DNA from: an uncultured Eubacteriales bacterium
Lineage (GTDB): Bacteria > Bacillota > Clostridia > Oscillospirales > Acutalibacteraceae
DNA length: 64,000 nucleotides
Direction: 5' to 3'
Assembly (NCBI GenBank): GCA_934489895.1
Contig: CAKSST010000001.1
Coordinates: 124,001-188,000 of the forward strand
The number at the start of each line of letters is the position of its first letter. Position 1 is the stretch's first letter. Below the pieces are notes generated by a model, which worked only from the letters and a program-made list of their open reading frames with translations, ran no database searches and was not told where the DNA came from. Made by a program: the position numbers and the translations under genes. Below, piece after piece: positions 16,761 to 25,385 of this stretch.

Positions 16761-18689
16761 ATGGGCTACAATATTACACAAAAGATTATTACCGACCATC
16801 TTGTTGAAGGAAAGATGGAGCCCGGCACACAAATAGGACTGAGAATTGACCAGACATTAACTCAGGACTCAACCGGAACAATGGCATATTTGCAGCTTGA
16901 GGCAATGGGTATTAATCAGGTTAAAACAAAAAAATCTGTTGCATATATTGACCACGGTATGCTGCAGCAGGGCTTTGAAAACGCTGATGACCATAAGTAT
17001 ATACAAACGGTTGCTTCAAAGCACGGAATTTACTTTTCAAAGCCGGGTAACGGTATATGCCACCAGGTTCAGTTGGAGCGCTTTGGCATGCCCGGACAGA
17101 CTTTGCTTGGCTCTGACAGCCATACACCCACAGGCGGCGGTATTGGTATGCTTGCAATGGGTGCCGGCGGTCTTGATGTTGCTGTTGCTATGGGCGGCGG
17201 TACATACTACATAAATATGCCTAAAGTTCTTAAAGTTGAGCTTAAGGGTGCATTAAAGCCTTTTGTTTCCGCGAAGGATATTATACTTGAAATATTACGC
17301 ATATTAAGCGTTAAAGGCGGTGTTGGCAGAGTTATTGAATATTGCGGAGAGGGTGTAAAAACTCTTTCTGTGCCCGAACGCGCAACAATAACCAATATGG
17401 GCACAGAGCTTGGCGCAACCACTTCTGTTTTTCCGTCTGATGAAACCACGCGTGCTTTCTTGAAAGCGCAGGACAGAGAAGAGGATTTTGTTGAAATTAA
17501 GGCTGACGAGGATGCAGTATATGATGAAGAGCTTGTGCTTGATTTATCTGCATTAGAGCCTATGTGTGCATTGCCTCACAGCCCTGATAATGTTAAAAAG
17601 GTCAGTGAGATTTCAGGTATTAAGGTTGACCAGGTTGCAATTGGCAGCTGTACAAACAGTTCTTATCTTGATATGATGCGTGTGGCACGTATTTTAAAGG
17701 GACGTACCGTTCCTGCAGATGTAAGCCTTGTAATTGCTCCCGGCTCAAAGCAGGTATTAAAAATGCTTGCCGATTCAGGTGCGCTTGCTGATATGCTTGA
17801 TGCGGGCGCAAGAATTCTTGAAGCGGGCTGCGGACCCTGCATTGGTATGGGTCAGGCTCCTGCAAGCAACGCAGTTTCCTTGCGTACAATCAACCGTAAC
17901 TTTAAGGGCAGATGCGGTACTGTTTCTGCAGGTGTTTATATTGTAAGCCCTGAAACCGCTGCTGTGAGTGCATTGATGGGAAAACTTACCGACCCGCGCG
18001 AGTTTTCAAAGCTTGCTGATATGAACGTACCTATGCCTGAAAAGTTCTATATTAACGATAATATGATTATTGCTCCCACCGACAAGCCTGAGCAGGCAGA
18101 GGTAATTAAGGGCCCTAACATTAAGGAGTTTCCTGTAAATAAAGCTCCCCAGGGTACAGTTGACGGCAAAGTACTGATAAAGGTTGAGGATAATATTACA
18201 ACCGACCATATTATGCCTTCAAATGCAAGGTTACTGCCTTTCAGGTCCAATATACCTTTCCTTTCTGACTACTGTCTGACACCATGTGACCCCGAATTCC
18301 CCGCAAGAGCTAAAGCAAACGGCGGCGGATTTATTGTGGGAGGAGACAACTACGGTCAGGGCTCAAGCCGTGAGCACGCAGCGCTTGTGCCGCTTTATCT
18401 TGGTGTTAAGGGTGTTATTGCAAAAAGCTTTGCGCGTATACATAAAGCAAACCTTATAAACTCAGGTATTATTCCGCTTGTGTTTAAAAATGCGGAGGAT
18501 TATGACAGCATTTCTATGGACGATGTTGTTACTATTAAAAATGCGCCTGAGCAGATAAAAACAGGCGAGGTTATAATAACTGTTGGCGACAAAAATATTA
18601 CAACTATTATAGAATTGACCGAAAAAGAAGAAATGGTTTTACTTGCAGGCGGCAAGATTAATTATATTAAAGCAATGCAGGAGGCATAA
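16761..18689 (+). CDS. Aconitate hydratase
   Basis: The 642-residue enzyme carries the three Fe-S cysteines: one in GSCTNSSYLDM and two in GCGPCIGMG. It also has GSDSHTPTGGGIGML near residue 115 and the swivel-domain signature NYGQGSSREHAAL. The length fits the shorter, single-chain bacterial or archaeal-like aconitases rather than the roughly 890-residue AcnA. It turns citrate into isocitrate. It lies 12 bases after the citrate synthase and two bases before the dehydrogenase, in a tight operon. Confidence 0.93.
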   Translation: MGYNITQKIITDHLVEGKMEPGTQIGLRIDQTLTQDSTGTMAYLQLEAMGINQVKTKKSVAYIDHGMLQQGFENADDHKYIQTVASKHGIYFSKPGNGICHQVQLERFGMPGQTLLGSDSHTPTGGGIGMLAMGAGGLDVAVAMGGGTYYINMPKVLKVELKGALKPFVSAKDIILEILRILSVKGGVGRVIEYCGEGVKTLSVPERATITNMGTELGATTSVFPSDETTRAFLKAQDREEDFVEIKADEDAVYDEELVLDLSALEPMCALPHSPDNVKKVSEISGIKVDQVAIGSCTNSSYLDMMRVARILKGRTVPADVSLVIAPGSKQVLKMLADSGALADMLDAGARILEAGCGPCIGMGQAPASNAVSLRTINRNFKGRCGTVSAGVYIVSPETAAVSALMGKLTDPREFSKLADMNVPMPEKFYINDNMIIAPTDKPEQAEVIKGPNIKEFPVNKAPQGTVDGKVLIKVEDNITTDHIMPSNARLLPFRSNIPFLSDYCLTPCDPEFPARAKANGGGFIVGGDNYGQGSSREHAALVPLYLGVKGVIAKSFARIHKANLINSGIIPLVFKNAEDYDSISMDDVVTIKNAPEQIKTGEVIITVGDKNITTIIELTEKEEMVLLAGGKINYIKAMQEA

Positions 18690-18691
18690 AA

Positions 18692-19849
18692 ATGGGTAAA
18701 TATGATGAAGCTTTAAAGCGTTTTGAAAAAATATTGGAGGAGCAGGATGCAAGGGTTGAGCGCTTGAAATGCGAGGGAGACTTTGTTGACTACTCAAAGC
18801 TTGATAAAATTATTATTGGAGTTGTTGGCGGTGACGGTATCGGTCCTATGATTACAGCACAGGCAAAGCGCGTTATGGAATATCTGCTTGCAGATGAGGT
18901 TAAAGCAGGTAAGGTTGAAATAAGAACTATTGAGGGCCTTACCATCGAAAACCGTGTTGCTTGCAACAAGCCTATTCCTGATGATGTGCTGGAAGAATTG
19001 AAAAAGTGCCATGTTATATTAAAGGGTCCCACCACCACACCTCAAAAGGGCGACCCGTGGCCTAACATTGAAAGCGCAAATGTTGCAATGAGAAAGGCTT
19101 TAGACCTTTTTGCAAATGTGCGTCCTGTTAAAATTCCCGACCAGGGTATTGACTGGACATTCTACCGTGAAAATACCGAGGGCGAGTATGCTTTAGGTAG
19201 CCAGGGCATAAATGTAACCGAGGATATGGCTTTTGACTTTAAGGTTATAACTTCACAGGGATGTGACAGAATTGCGCGTGCCGCTTTTGATTTTGCTGAT
19301 AAAAACGGCAAAACAAGAGTTACTGCCGTTACAAAAGCAAATGTTATTAAAACTACCGACGGTAAATTTCTTGAGTGCTGCCGTAAAGTTGCGGCTGAGT
19401 ATCCGCACATTACCTTTGACGAGTGGTATATTGACATTATGACTGCAAAGCTTGTTGACGAGAAGCGCCGCAGAGATTTCCAGGTTGTTGTATTGCCTAA
19501 CCTTTACGGTGATATTATTACTGACGAGGCTGCTGAATTCCAGGGCGGTGTCGGTACAGCAGGCAGTGCAAACATCGGTAAGCGTTACGCTATGTTTGAA
19601 GCTATACACGGCTCTGCACCCCGTATGGTTAAAGAGGGCAGAGCAGCTTATGCCGACCCCTGCAGCGTTATACGCGCAACAGCAATGCTTTTATCACATA
19701 TTGGCTATGCCGAGCTTTCCGACAAACTGTATAAAGCAATAGAAATTTGTACCGAAACTGAGAAGAAGCTTACAATTACCGGACGCAATGACGGCGCTAC
19801 AGGCGAGCAGTTTGCAGATTATATTATGGAGACTGTTTCCAAACTTTAA
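18692..19849 (+). CDS. Isocitrate dehydrogenase, NAD-type (isocitrate/isopropylmalate dehydrogenase family)
   Basis: The 385-residue protein has GVVGGDGIGPMI near residue 48, the substrate-binding FYRENTEGEYA and the metal-binding NLYGDIITDEAAEFQGGVG. The ending EAIHGSAPRM agrees with the family. Enzymes of this clade oxidise isocitrate or isopropylmalate. In an operon with citrate synthase and aconitase, isocitrate is by far the best substrate. The product 2-oxoglutarate feeds the GS/GOGAT genes found later in the window. The cofactor is inferred from family resemblance only. Confidence 0.87.
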   Translation: MGKYDEALKRFEKILEEQDARVERLKCEGDFVDYSKLDKIIIGVVGGDGIGPMITAQAKRVMEYLLADEVKAGKVEIRTIEGLTIENRVACNKPIPDDVLEELKKCHVILKGPTTTPQKGDPWPNIESANVAMRKALDLFANVRPVKIPDQGIDWTFYRENTEGEYALGSQGINVTEDMAFDFKVITSQGCDRIARAAFDFADKNGKTRVTAVTKANVIKTTDGKFLECCRKVAAEYPHITFDEWYIDIMTAKLVDEKRRRDFQVVVLPNLYGDIITDEAAEFQGGVGTAGSANIGKRYAMFEAIHGSAPRMVKEGRAAYADPCSVIRATAMLLSHIGYAELSDKLYKAIEICTETEKKLTITGRNDGATGEQFADYIMETVSKL

Positions 19850-19861
19850 GAGGTGAAAGTA

Positions 19862-20512
19862 ATGAGCCGCGTGGAAGGATACAACCTTACATCAGTGGTA
19901 TTCAATAATGTAAGACAGGCAATTGTTTCGGGTGAATACCCGCTTGGTATGGCTTTGACAGAGGCTTATATTGCAAATAAGCTAAGTGTCAGCCGCACAC
20001 CTGTAAGAGAAGCGTTCAGACAATTGGAAGCCGAGCGTCTTATTGAGATAACCCCAAACAAAGGGGCTGTTGTTCAGGGTGTTTCTGACAGCGATGCAAA
20101 GGATATTTATGAAATACGTTCTTTGGTTGAGGGGCTTGCGGCAGAGCGGGCGGCGGTAAATGCTACCGATGAGCAAATTAAAGCTATGGAAGAGAACATT
20201 GCGCTTGCGCAGTTTTATCTTGACCGTAACGATTTTGAGCATATTAAGGGTATGGACAATGATTTTCATCAGTTGCTTTATGATATGACCGAAAGCAAAA
20301 TTTTTAAGCATATTCTGGGTGAAATGCATTCAAGTGCTGAAAAGTTCAGAGTTAAATCTATCAAGACTGAGGGACGTGTGAAGGAATTTATTGCCGAGCA
20401 CCGTGCCGTTATGGAAGCGATACGTGAACATGACGGCAAAAAGGCAAAGGAATTAATGACCTTGCACGTAAATAACAGTTATAACAACCTTATAAAAAAC
20501 TGTAAGCTTTAA
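19862..20512 (+). CDS. GntR family regulator, FCD subfamily
   Basis: The product (216 residues from ATG 19862) begins with a winged helix (about 10-75, LSVSRTPVREAFRQLEAERLIEI). An all-helical FCD ligand domain follows, with the metal or ligand residues Asp and His in MDNDFHQLLY and His in EHRAVMEAI. It is the fourth gene of the citrate operon, 12 bases after the dehydrogenase. The promoter carries a matching palindrome, so autoregulation of the operon is likely. A TCA-type carboxylate ligand is plausible but not shown. Confidence 0.88.
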   Translation: MSRVEGYNLTSVVFNNVRQAIVSGEYPLGMALTEAYIANKLSVSRTPVREAFRQLEAERLIEITPNKGAVVQGVSDSDAKDIYEIRSLVEGLAAERAAVNATDEQIKAMEENIALAQFYLDRNDFEHIKGMDNDFHQLLYDMTESKIFKHILGEMHSSAEKFRVKSIKTEGRVKEFIAEHRAVMEAIREHDGKKAKELMTLHVNNSYNNLIKNCKL

Positions 20513-20526
20513 CAGGAGCAAATTAT

Positions 20527-21159
20527 ATGACAACCATTATTATTGTGCGTCACGGCGAAAGCCTTGGTAATGCGCAAAACATATTTTTGGGACATACCAA
20601 TATGGATTTGACAGAGCTTGGAAAACAGCAAGCCCAAAAGACGGCGCAGTATCTGCAAAATTATAAAATTGATGCAGTTTATTCAAGCGACCTTGAGCGC
20701 GCTTATCATACAGCAGAGCCAACTGCGCTTTTTCAGGGCAAGGAAATTGTTAAGGATGAAAATCTGCGTGAGGTTTATGCGGGCGATTGGGAGGCCGCAG
20801 GTTATTATAGTCTTTATGAAAGCGACCCAGAAGGCTTTACCGCGTGGATAAATGATATTGATAATGCTGTTTGTAAAAACGGGGAAAGCGTTGCAGAGAT
20901 GAAATCGCGTGTAACAAAAGCCGTTGATGATATTGCAAAGCAAAATGAAGGGAAAACGGTTGCAGTATTCTCACATGCTTCACCTATAAAAGCTTTATTC
21001 AGCGCCTGGACTAAAACACGGATGCGAGATATCGGTTGGGTTAAAAATGCATCGGTAACTGTTGTTGAATATAATAGTGTTGATGATGTTAAATTCATCA
21101 AGACCGATTATGCCGAGCATTTAGAAGGAATTGTTACGTTTTTGCCTGATAAGATATGA
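20527..21159 (+). CDS. Histidine phosphatase family protein
   Basis: The 210-residue protein begins with the phosphohistidine motif IIVRHGESLGNAQ (His near residue 8). It has the other active-site pieces SDLERAYHTAEPT, LREVYAGDWE and VFSHASPIKAL. The family includes cofactor-dependent phosphoglycerate mutases, alpha-ribazole phosphatases and broad phosphatases, so the substrate is open. It closes the citrate operon just before a strong two-way terminator. Confidence 0.85.
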   Translation: MTTIIIVRHGESLGNAQNIFLGHTNMDLTELGKQQAQKTAQYLQNYKIDAVYSSDLERAYHTAEPTALFQGKEIVKDENLREVYAGDWEAAGYYSLYESDPEGFTAWINDIDNAVCKNGESVAEMKSRVTKAVDDIAKQNEGKTVAVFSHASPIKALFSAWTKTRMRDIGWVKNASVTVVEYNSVDDVKFIKTDYAEHLEGIVTFLPDKI

Positions 21160-21163
21160 AAAA

Positions 21164-21192
21164 ACAGCAGCTCATTTGAGCTGCTGTAATTA
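21164..21192. terminator. Bidirectional terminator between convergent genes
   Basis: ACAGCAGCTCA and TGAGCTGCTGT form a perfect eleven-pair stem with a two-base loop. A and T runs flank it, so it can serve both the phosphatase gene and the minus-strand glycosyltransferase gene. Confidence 0.85.
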
Positions 21193-22380
21193 TTTATGTC
21201 TTTTGCGATTCTTTTTATTAAAATTCTCAATTATATATTCGTAGCGTTTTACAGATTCTTCAACTGTTTGATCCCAGGTGCGATAGATGTGTTTGCTTGC
21301 GTTTATACCTATCTCACGCAGTTTGCCGGGCTGCTTTAAAATGGCGCTGACGGCTTTTGCGCAGGACTCAGCATCTTCCTGTGCTAAAATGCCTGTAAAG
21401 CCATCTTCAACACCGTCGCTTGCGCAGGAGTCTTTTATAAGCAGACTTGGACAGTAGCTTGCGGCGGCTTCCTTTACGACAAGACCTGATGTGTCGTAGG
21501 TTGAGGGAAATAAAAATAGTGAGGCAATTGAGAAGAAAGCGCGAACAAGTTCGCGGTCATATATGGCGCCTGTAAATATACAGCGGTCGTTAATGCCAAT
21601 ATCTTTGGCGTAATGCTCTATTGAAAGGCGGTCGGGACCGTCGCCGACAAAAACGCATACAAAAGATGTGCCGTCACTTTTTAACTTTGTGCACATATCA
21701 AGAATAATTTTGATGTTTTTATACCACATCATTCTGCCAAGATACAAAAATATGGGAATGTTTTCGTCAAGCCGGTACATACGGTAAATTTCTTCAATGT
21801 ATGATTGATCTGCTTTGCCTAAAGGCATATCTGTGCCGTTAGGCATTACGCGTACTTCACCGTTGTATTTTAAAGAGCGCAGACTTTTTTCAGTCCCTTT
21901 GGAAACTATCCATACCTCGTCCGATGCGTTAATATTGGTCAATACAAAATTACGCGCAATTTTATTCAATTGAGTATTTTTTACATAATTGTCAATATCA
22001 ATATCAAACTTTGTGTGATATGTAAAAACCAAAGGTGTCTTGCGCATTACAGGGTATTTTGACAAAGTGGAAGCAACCACTCCCGATGCAAAGGGGCAAT
22101 GGTTATGTATAATATCAAAATGTTTATTTGTAAGCTCTGTTAAAATACTGGGCGCAAACACATTGCCTACGCGGTAGGGCATTTTGCGCGTAAGATTAAG
22201 CGAGGGATAACGGAAAACCTCAAAGGGATAACGGTCTGTAACATTAGGGTATTTGGGGGCAATCACCGTAGGCTCGCCATATTTTTTATGTATAACAGAA
22301 GCGTAGTTTACAACAGCATTTGCCACACCGTCAATAGCAGGAGGAAAAGTGTCATTAAGCAATGCAACCTTAAAACTCAT
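21190..22380 (-). CDS. Glycosyltransferase family 4 protein
   Basis: The protein (396 residues from ATG 22380) has a GT-B fold. The N-terminal domain includes LLNDTFPPAIDGVANAV, and the C-terminal domain has FLYLGRMMWYKN, VFVGDGPD and an EX7E-like acidic motif near VVKEAAASYCP. It resembles Firmicutes GT4 enzymes that add sugars to diacylglycerol or wall precursors, such as glucosyldiacylglycerol synthases. The acceptor cannot be told from sequence. AAGGTGA precedes ATG 22380; a GTG four codons earlier is possible. It stands alone on the minus strand. Confidence 0.82.
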   Translation of the reverse strand: MSFKVALLNDTFPPAIDGVANAVVNYASVIHKKYGEPTVIAPKYPNVTDRYPFEVFRYPSLNLTRKMPYRVGNVFAPSILTELTNKHFDIIHNHCPFASGVVASTLSKYPVMRKTPLVFTYHTKFDIDIDNYVKNTQLNKIARNFVLTNINASDEVWIVSKGTEKSLRSLKYNGEVRVMPNGTDMPLGKADQSYIEEIYRMYRLDENIPIFLYLGRMMWYKNIKIILDMCTKLKSDGTSFVCVFVGDGPDRLSIEHYAKDIGINDRCIFTGAIYDRELVRAFFSIASLFLFPSTYDTSGLVVKEAAASYCPSLLIKDSCASDGVEDGFTGILAQEDAESCAKAVSAILKQPGKLREIGINASKHIYRTWDQTVEESVKRYEYIIENFNKKNRKRHK

Positions 22381-22504
22381 AATTATCGTCACCTTAGAAA
22401 GTAGTTTAATTATTATACGACTTTTGTTAGTTTATGTCAAATTGTAAATTAGAAAGTCGGCTCCATAAGTAAACCGATTTCTTCTATATAAAAGTTATTT
22501 TATG

Positions 22505-22533
22505 TTGTGTTATGTATGTTTTTGGAGTATAAT
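22505..22533 (+). promoter_or_regulatory. Promoter of the PfkB kinase gene
   Basis: TTGTGT at 22505-22510 and TATAAT at 22528-22533 are 17 bases apart, about 50 bases before the start codon. Confidence 0.55.
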
Positions 22534-22583
22534 AATATAGGATTGTTATATTAAATAGCAATATTGAAAGGTTGTAACTGAGA

Positions 22584-23456
22584 ATGAAAATATATAATTT
22601 AGGTTCTCTTAATATTGACTATGTTTATTCTGTGGATCATTTTGTTTCGGCAGGGGAAACCCTTTCGTCCGATATGATGGAGACTTTCCCCGGCGGAAAG
22701 GGACTTAATCAGTCTGTAGCATTGGCACGCGCCGGTGCAAAGGTTATTCACGGCGGGCTTTTGGGCGACGGCGGTGAATTTTTAAAAGAAAAGATGGCTT
22801 CATCAGGAGTGGACATAAGCCAAATAAAAAGAACAGACGGAAGCAACGGACACGCAATAATTCAGGTGAATAATAAAGGTCAGAACTGTATTTTGCTTTA
22901 CGCAGGATCAAATTATAAGATTGACAGACAGTACATTGAGGAATTTCTGGCAGATACCGCTGAAAGTGATATTCTTGTCCTGCAAAATGAGATAAGCTGT
23001 CTTGACGTTGTTTTTGAAATTGCCCAGCAAAAGAAATTAAATATAGCCTTCAATCCGTCGCCTTTAAAGGAAAATATAAAGCTTTTGCCGTTAAAGTGCG
23101 TAAAGTGGTTTTTTTGCAATGAGATAGAGGGCGAGGCGCTTTTCGGCAGTGATGACCCTGAAATAATAAAAGTTAATTTCCTTGAAATGTATCCGGAAAG
23201 TGTACTGGTTTTAACGCTCGGCAAACGGGGCAGTATGTATATAAGTAAAGAAAAATCATTCTTTCAGCCTATATTTGATGCCGAAGTAGTTGATACAACC
23301 GCCGCAGGAGATACCTTTACAGGCTATTTTATAAGCTCGGTAAGCAGGGGAGAAAGTGCCGAATATGCAATGGAGATTGCAACGAGGGCATCTTCGATTA
23401 CTGTGTCAAGAAAAGGTGCGTCAGACTCAATACCGTTTTTAAAAGAGTTGGTTTAA
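22584..23456 (+). CDS. PfkB family carbohydrate kinase (ribokinase-like)
   Basis: The 290-residue protein has the N-terminal PfkB pattern GSLNIDYVY and GGKGLNQSVALARAGA (about 32-47). Near residue 235 is DTTAAGDTFTGYF, whose Asp is the catalytic base and whose GD forms the anion hole. The residues resemble ribokinase most, but fructokinases and nucleoside kinases share them, and no transporter is adjacent to decide. AAAGG precedes ATG 22584. Confidence 0.83.
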   Translation: MKIYNLGSLNIDYVYSVDHFVSAGETLSSDMMETFPGGKGLNQSVALARAGAKVIHGGLLGDGGEFLKEKMASSGVDISQIKRTDGSNGHAIIQVNNKGQNCILLYAGSNYKIDRQYIEEFLADTAESDILVLQNEISCLDVVFEIAQQKKLNIAFNPSPLKENIKLLPLKCVKWFFCNEIEGEALFGSDDPEIIKVNFLEMYPESVLVLTLGKRGSMYISKEKSFFQPIFDAEVVDTTAAGDTFTGYFISSVSRGESAEYAMEIATRASSITVSRKGASDSIPFLKELV

Positions 23457-23523
23457 TTATTAGGACGTTTGTAAAAGCGGATGGTGTATAGATAATAAGT
23501 TCGGCAGATAGGAGATATAAAAT

Positions 23524-24060
23524 ATGGATGATTTAAAAGATTTTGAAGCTCTCGGGATGACTCCTAAAGACGGAAAACTCACAGCGGAGCAGATTGCAAA
23601 GGTTAAAAGCCTCGGCTGCCTTAGGGACAAGCGGTTTGAGGATGTTTTTAATGTTCGCGTAATTACGTGGAACGGTAAAATCACTGCAAAAGAGCAAAAA
23701 ATCATTGCAGAAGCAGCCGAAATTTTCGGCTCATCGGAAATCACTCTTACATCGAGAATGACACTCGAAATTCAGGGTGTTCGGTATGACAAAATCCCGT
23801 CCATTATTATGTATTTGAACGAAAGAGGAATTAAAACAGGCGGAACGGGTGCAAAGGTACGCCCTATTGTTTCCTGCAAGGGAACGACCTGTCGGTTTGG
23901 ACTTATTGATACCTTTGCTTTAAGTGAAAAGATTCATGAGAAGTTTTTTGTGGGTTACAAGAATGTCACATTGCCGCACAAGTTTAAAATAGCAATCGGC
24001 GGTTGTCCTAACAACTGTGTAAAGCCTGACCTTAACGACTTCGGTGTAATCGGTCAGCGT
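23524..24060 (+). pseudogene. Truncated siroheme nitrite/sulfite reductase-like gene
   Basis: The first 178 or so residues match the nitrite/sulfite reductase family. They include a ferredoxin-like half-domain (TSRMTLEIQGV) and the CKGTTC and GGCPNNC pairs that hold the 4Fe-4S/siroheme centre, ending at LNDFGVIGQ. Homology stops abruptly near 24060. The frame then runs 54 bases into the antisense of an ABC ATPase gene and ends at 24114. The usual C-terminal ferredoxin and second half are absent. AGGAG precedes ATG 23524. The stump is probably not functional. The junction is either a true rearrangement or an assembly join. Confidence 0.75.
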
Positions 24061-24707
24061 ATTTTCCCGTTTTTAACCCGAATTACAACATCTGCCATTT
24101 TTGCAATATTTTGATTGTGGGTAACAATTACAATAGTTTTTCCGTAGCTTCTTGCCATAGACAGTAGGAGCTTTAATACCATAACTCCTGTTTCGGAATC
24201 AAGGGCACCGGTAGGCTCATCGCAGAGAAGAATTTTAGGATTTTTAGCAAGGGCACGGGCAATCGAAACGCGCTGCTGTTCACCTCCCGAAAGCTCGGAT
24301 GGGAAATTGTTCAGATGGTTGGAAAGTCCGACCTCGGCAATCATTTCTTCCGAAGACAGTGCATCCGATGCGATTTCTTTGACAAGAGCCACATTTTCTT
24401 TTACCGTTAACGTCGGAACAAGGTTATAGAACTGAAATACAAAACCGACCGTTGCGGCTCTGTATTCGGCAAGCTCATTATTTGAAAGAGCAGAAATATC
24501 CTTTCCCTCTACATAAATCTTCCCGCTTGTAGGACTGTCAAGTCCTCCGAGCAGGTTAAGAAGTGTGCTTTTTCCGGCACCGGAAGGACCTAATATTACA
24601 ACGAATTTACCTTCGTTGAGCGAGAAATTCACCCCATCAAGCGCTTTTAATTCATGATCACCGCTTTTATATACACGGCTGACATTTTTAAATTCAACAA
24701 TCGGCAT
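24054..24707 (-). CDS. MacB/LolD-type ABC transporter ATPase, C-terminally short and without its permease
   Basis: The protein (217 residues from ATG 24707) has Walker A GPSGAGKSTLL, Q-loop VFQFYNLVPT, signature LSGGEQQRVSIARAL and Walker B ILLCDEPTGALDSE. Such ATPases pair with FtsX-like permeases for lipid, peptide or antibiotic export. Here the chain stops after VIRVKNGKIR, where relatives I recall carry about 20 more residues. The stop codon coincides with the breakpoint of the sulfite reductase gene, and no permease follows. The nucleotide-binding core is complete. AGGAGG precedes ATG 24707. It may be a remnant of a longer operon. Confidence 0.75.
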   Translation of the reverse strand: MPIVEFKNVSRVYKSGDHELKALDGVNFSLNEGKFVVILGPSGAGKSTLLNLLGGLDSPTSGKIYVEGKDISALSNNELAEYRAATVGFVFQFYNLVPTLTVKENVALVKEIASDALSSEEMIAEVGLSNHLNNFPSELSGGEQQRVSIARALAKNPKILLCDEPTGALDSETGVMVLKLLLSMARSYGKTIVIVTHNQNIAKMADVVIRVKNGKIR

Positions 24708-24720
24708 ATATGTTTTCCTC

Positions 24721-25125
24721 CTAAAATATTTTAGTTTCATTTGCTTTATTCGTTATACTAAAGCATAGTTCTTCAAGACTATCCTCCGTCATTTCGGCAA
24801 TCAAGGAGCAAACCGCTTCCGGGGCAATACAGTTCTGGGAAATATATTTCGTCAATATTGCAAATACTGCATCGTAGTATTCTGAGTATTTTTCAGCCAT
24901 TTGATTCCCTGCTTGTGTTAAATAAACGATACTGCGAGGTTGTTTATCTACGAGCTTCATTTCAGCCAATACGCAAAGCATATTACAAACACTCGGCTTG
25001 CTTACGCCGAGTTGGGCAGCCAATTCGACGCTTCGTACTCCTAAATCCGAGGCGGCAAGTTTTTTCAAAACGAGCAAATACCGTATATGGGAGGCGGATA
25101 GTTTGTTTGCATTCGTATTAGCCAT
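24721..25125 (-). CDS. DtxR-like metal-dependent regulator
   Basis: The 134-residue protein starts with a winged helix (about 12-75, VRSVELAAQLGVSKPSVCNMLCVLAEMKLV). A helical part follows that resembles the dimer and metal domain of DtxR/MntR proteins, though it is divergent. It sits downstream of feoB and upstream of an ABC ATPase. A DtxR-like box covers its own start codon (25118-25133). A MarR-like protein is the alternative, but the box and the feo context favour a metal regulator. Autoregulation is likely. Confidence 0.7.
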   Translation of the reverse strand: MANTNANKLSASHIRYLLVLKKLAASDLGVRSVELAAQLGVSKPSVCNMLCVLAEMKLVDKQPRSIVYLTQAGNQMAEKYSEYYDAVFAILTKYISQNCIAPEAVCSLIAEMTEDSLEELCFSITNKANETKIF

Positions 25126-25133
25126 CGCTAACC
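25118..25133 (-). promoter_or_regulatory. DtxR-like operator over the start of the regulator gene
   Basis: The plus-strand sequence TTAGCCATCGCTAACC is an imperfect inverted repeat of TTAGC/GCTAA that contains the start codon of the regulator at 25123-25125. It shares its consensus with four other boxes in the feo region. Confidence 0.6.
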
Positions 25134-25148
25134 TCCGTGAAACAATTA

Positions 25149-25179
25149 GGGAGACGCCGGTTTTTATCCTGCGTCTCCC
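25149..25179. terminator. Hairpin between the regulator gene and the feo operon
   Basis: GGGAGACGC and GCGTCTCCC form a perfect nine-pair stem. On the minus strand only a weak T run follows, so it may be an attenuator or RNA-stabilising stem instead of a full stop. Confidence 0.5.
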
Positions 25180-25186
25180 TGAAACT

Positions 25187-25360
25187 TTATTTTTTAGGAT
25201 GGCAAGAACTGCTCATCGGGCAGTCTGTGCATCCGCATCCACAGGAGGATTTCCCTTTTTTCTTGTTTTTTATCATGCTGACGATAATTGCCGAAACGAC
25301 AGCAATTAAAACAGCACAGATAATAATTGTTGCTATGTTTTCTGTTAGCCAAGCAAGCAT
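25187..25360 (-). CDS. FeoB-associated Cys-rich membrane protein
   Basis: This 57-residue protein starts MLAWLTENIATIIICAVLIA and has a single membrane helix (about 8-28). A basic KNKKKGK stretch and a cysteine cluster (CGCGCTDCPM ... CH) follow. The build matches the small FeoB-associated proteins of Firmicutes, which are thought to assist or replace FeoC in ferrous iron uptake. AGGAGGTAAG lies just upstream of ATG 25360. It sits 25 bases after feoB in the same direction and is probably cotranscribed with it. Confidence 0.85.
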   Translation of the reverse strand: MLAWLTENIATIIICAVLIAVVSAIIVSMIKNKKKGKSSCGCGCTDCPMSSSCHPKK

Positions 25361-25385
25361 ATTCTTACCTCCTGTTCATAATAAT

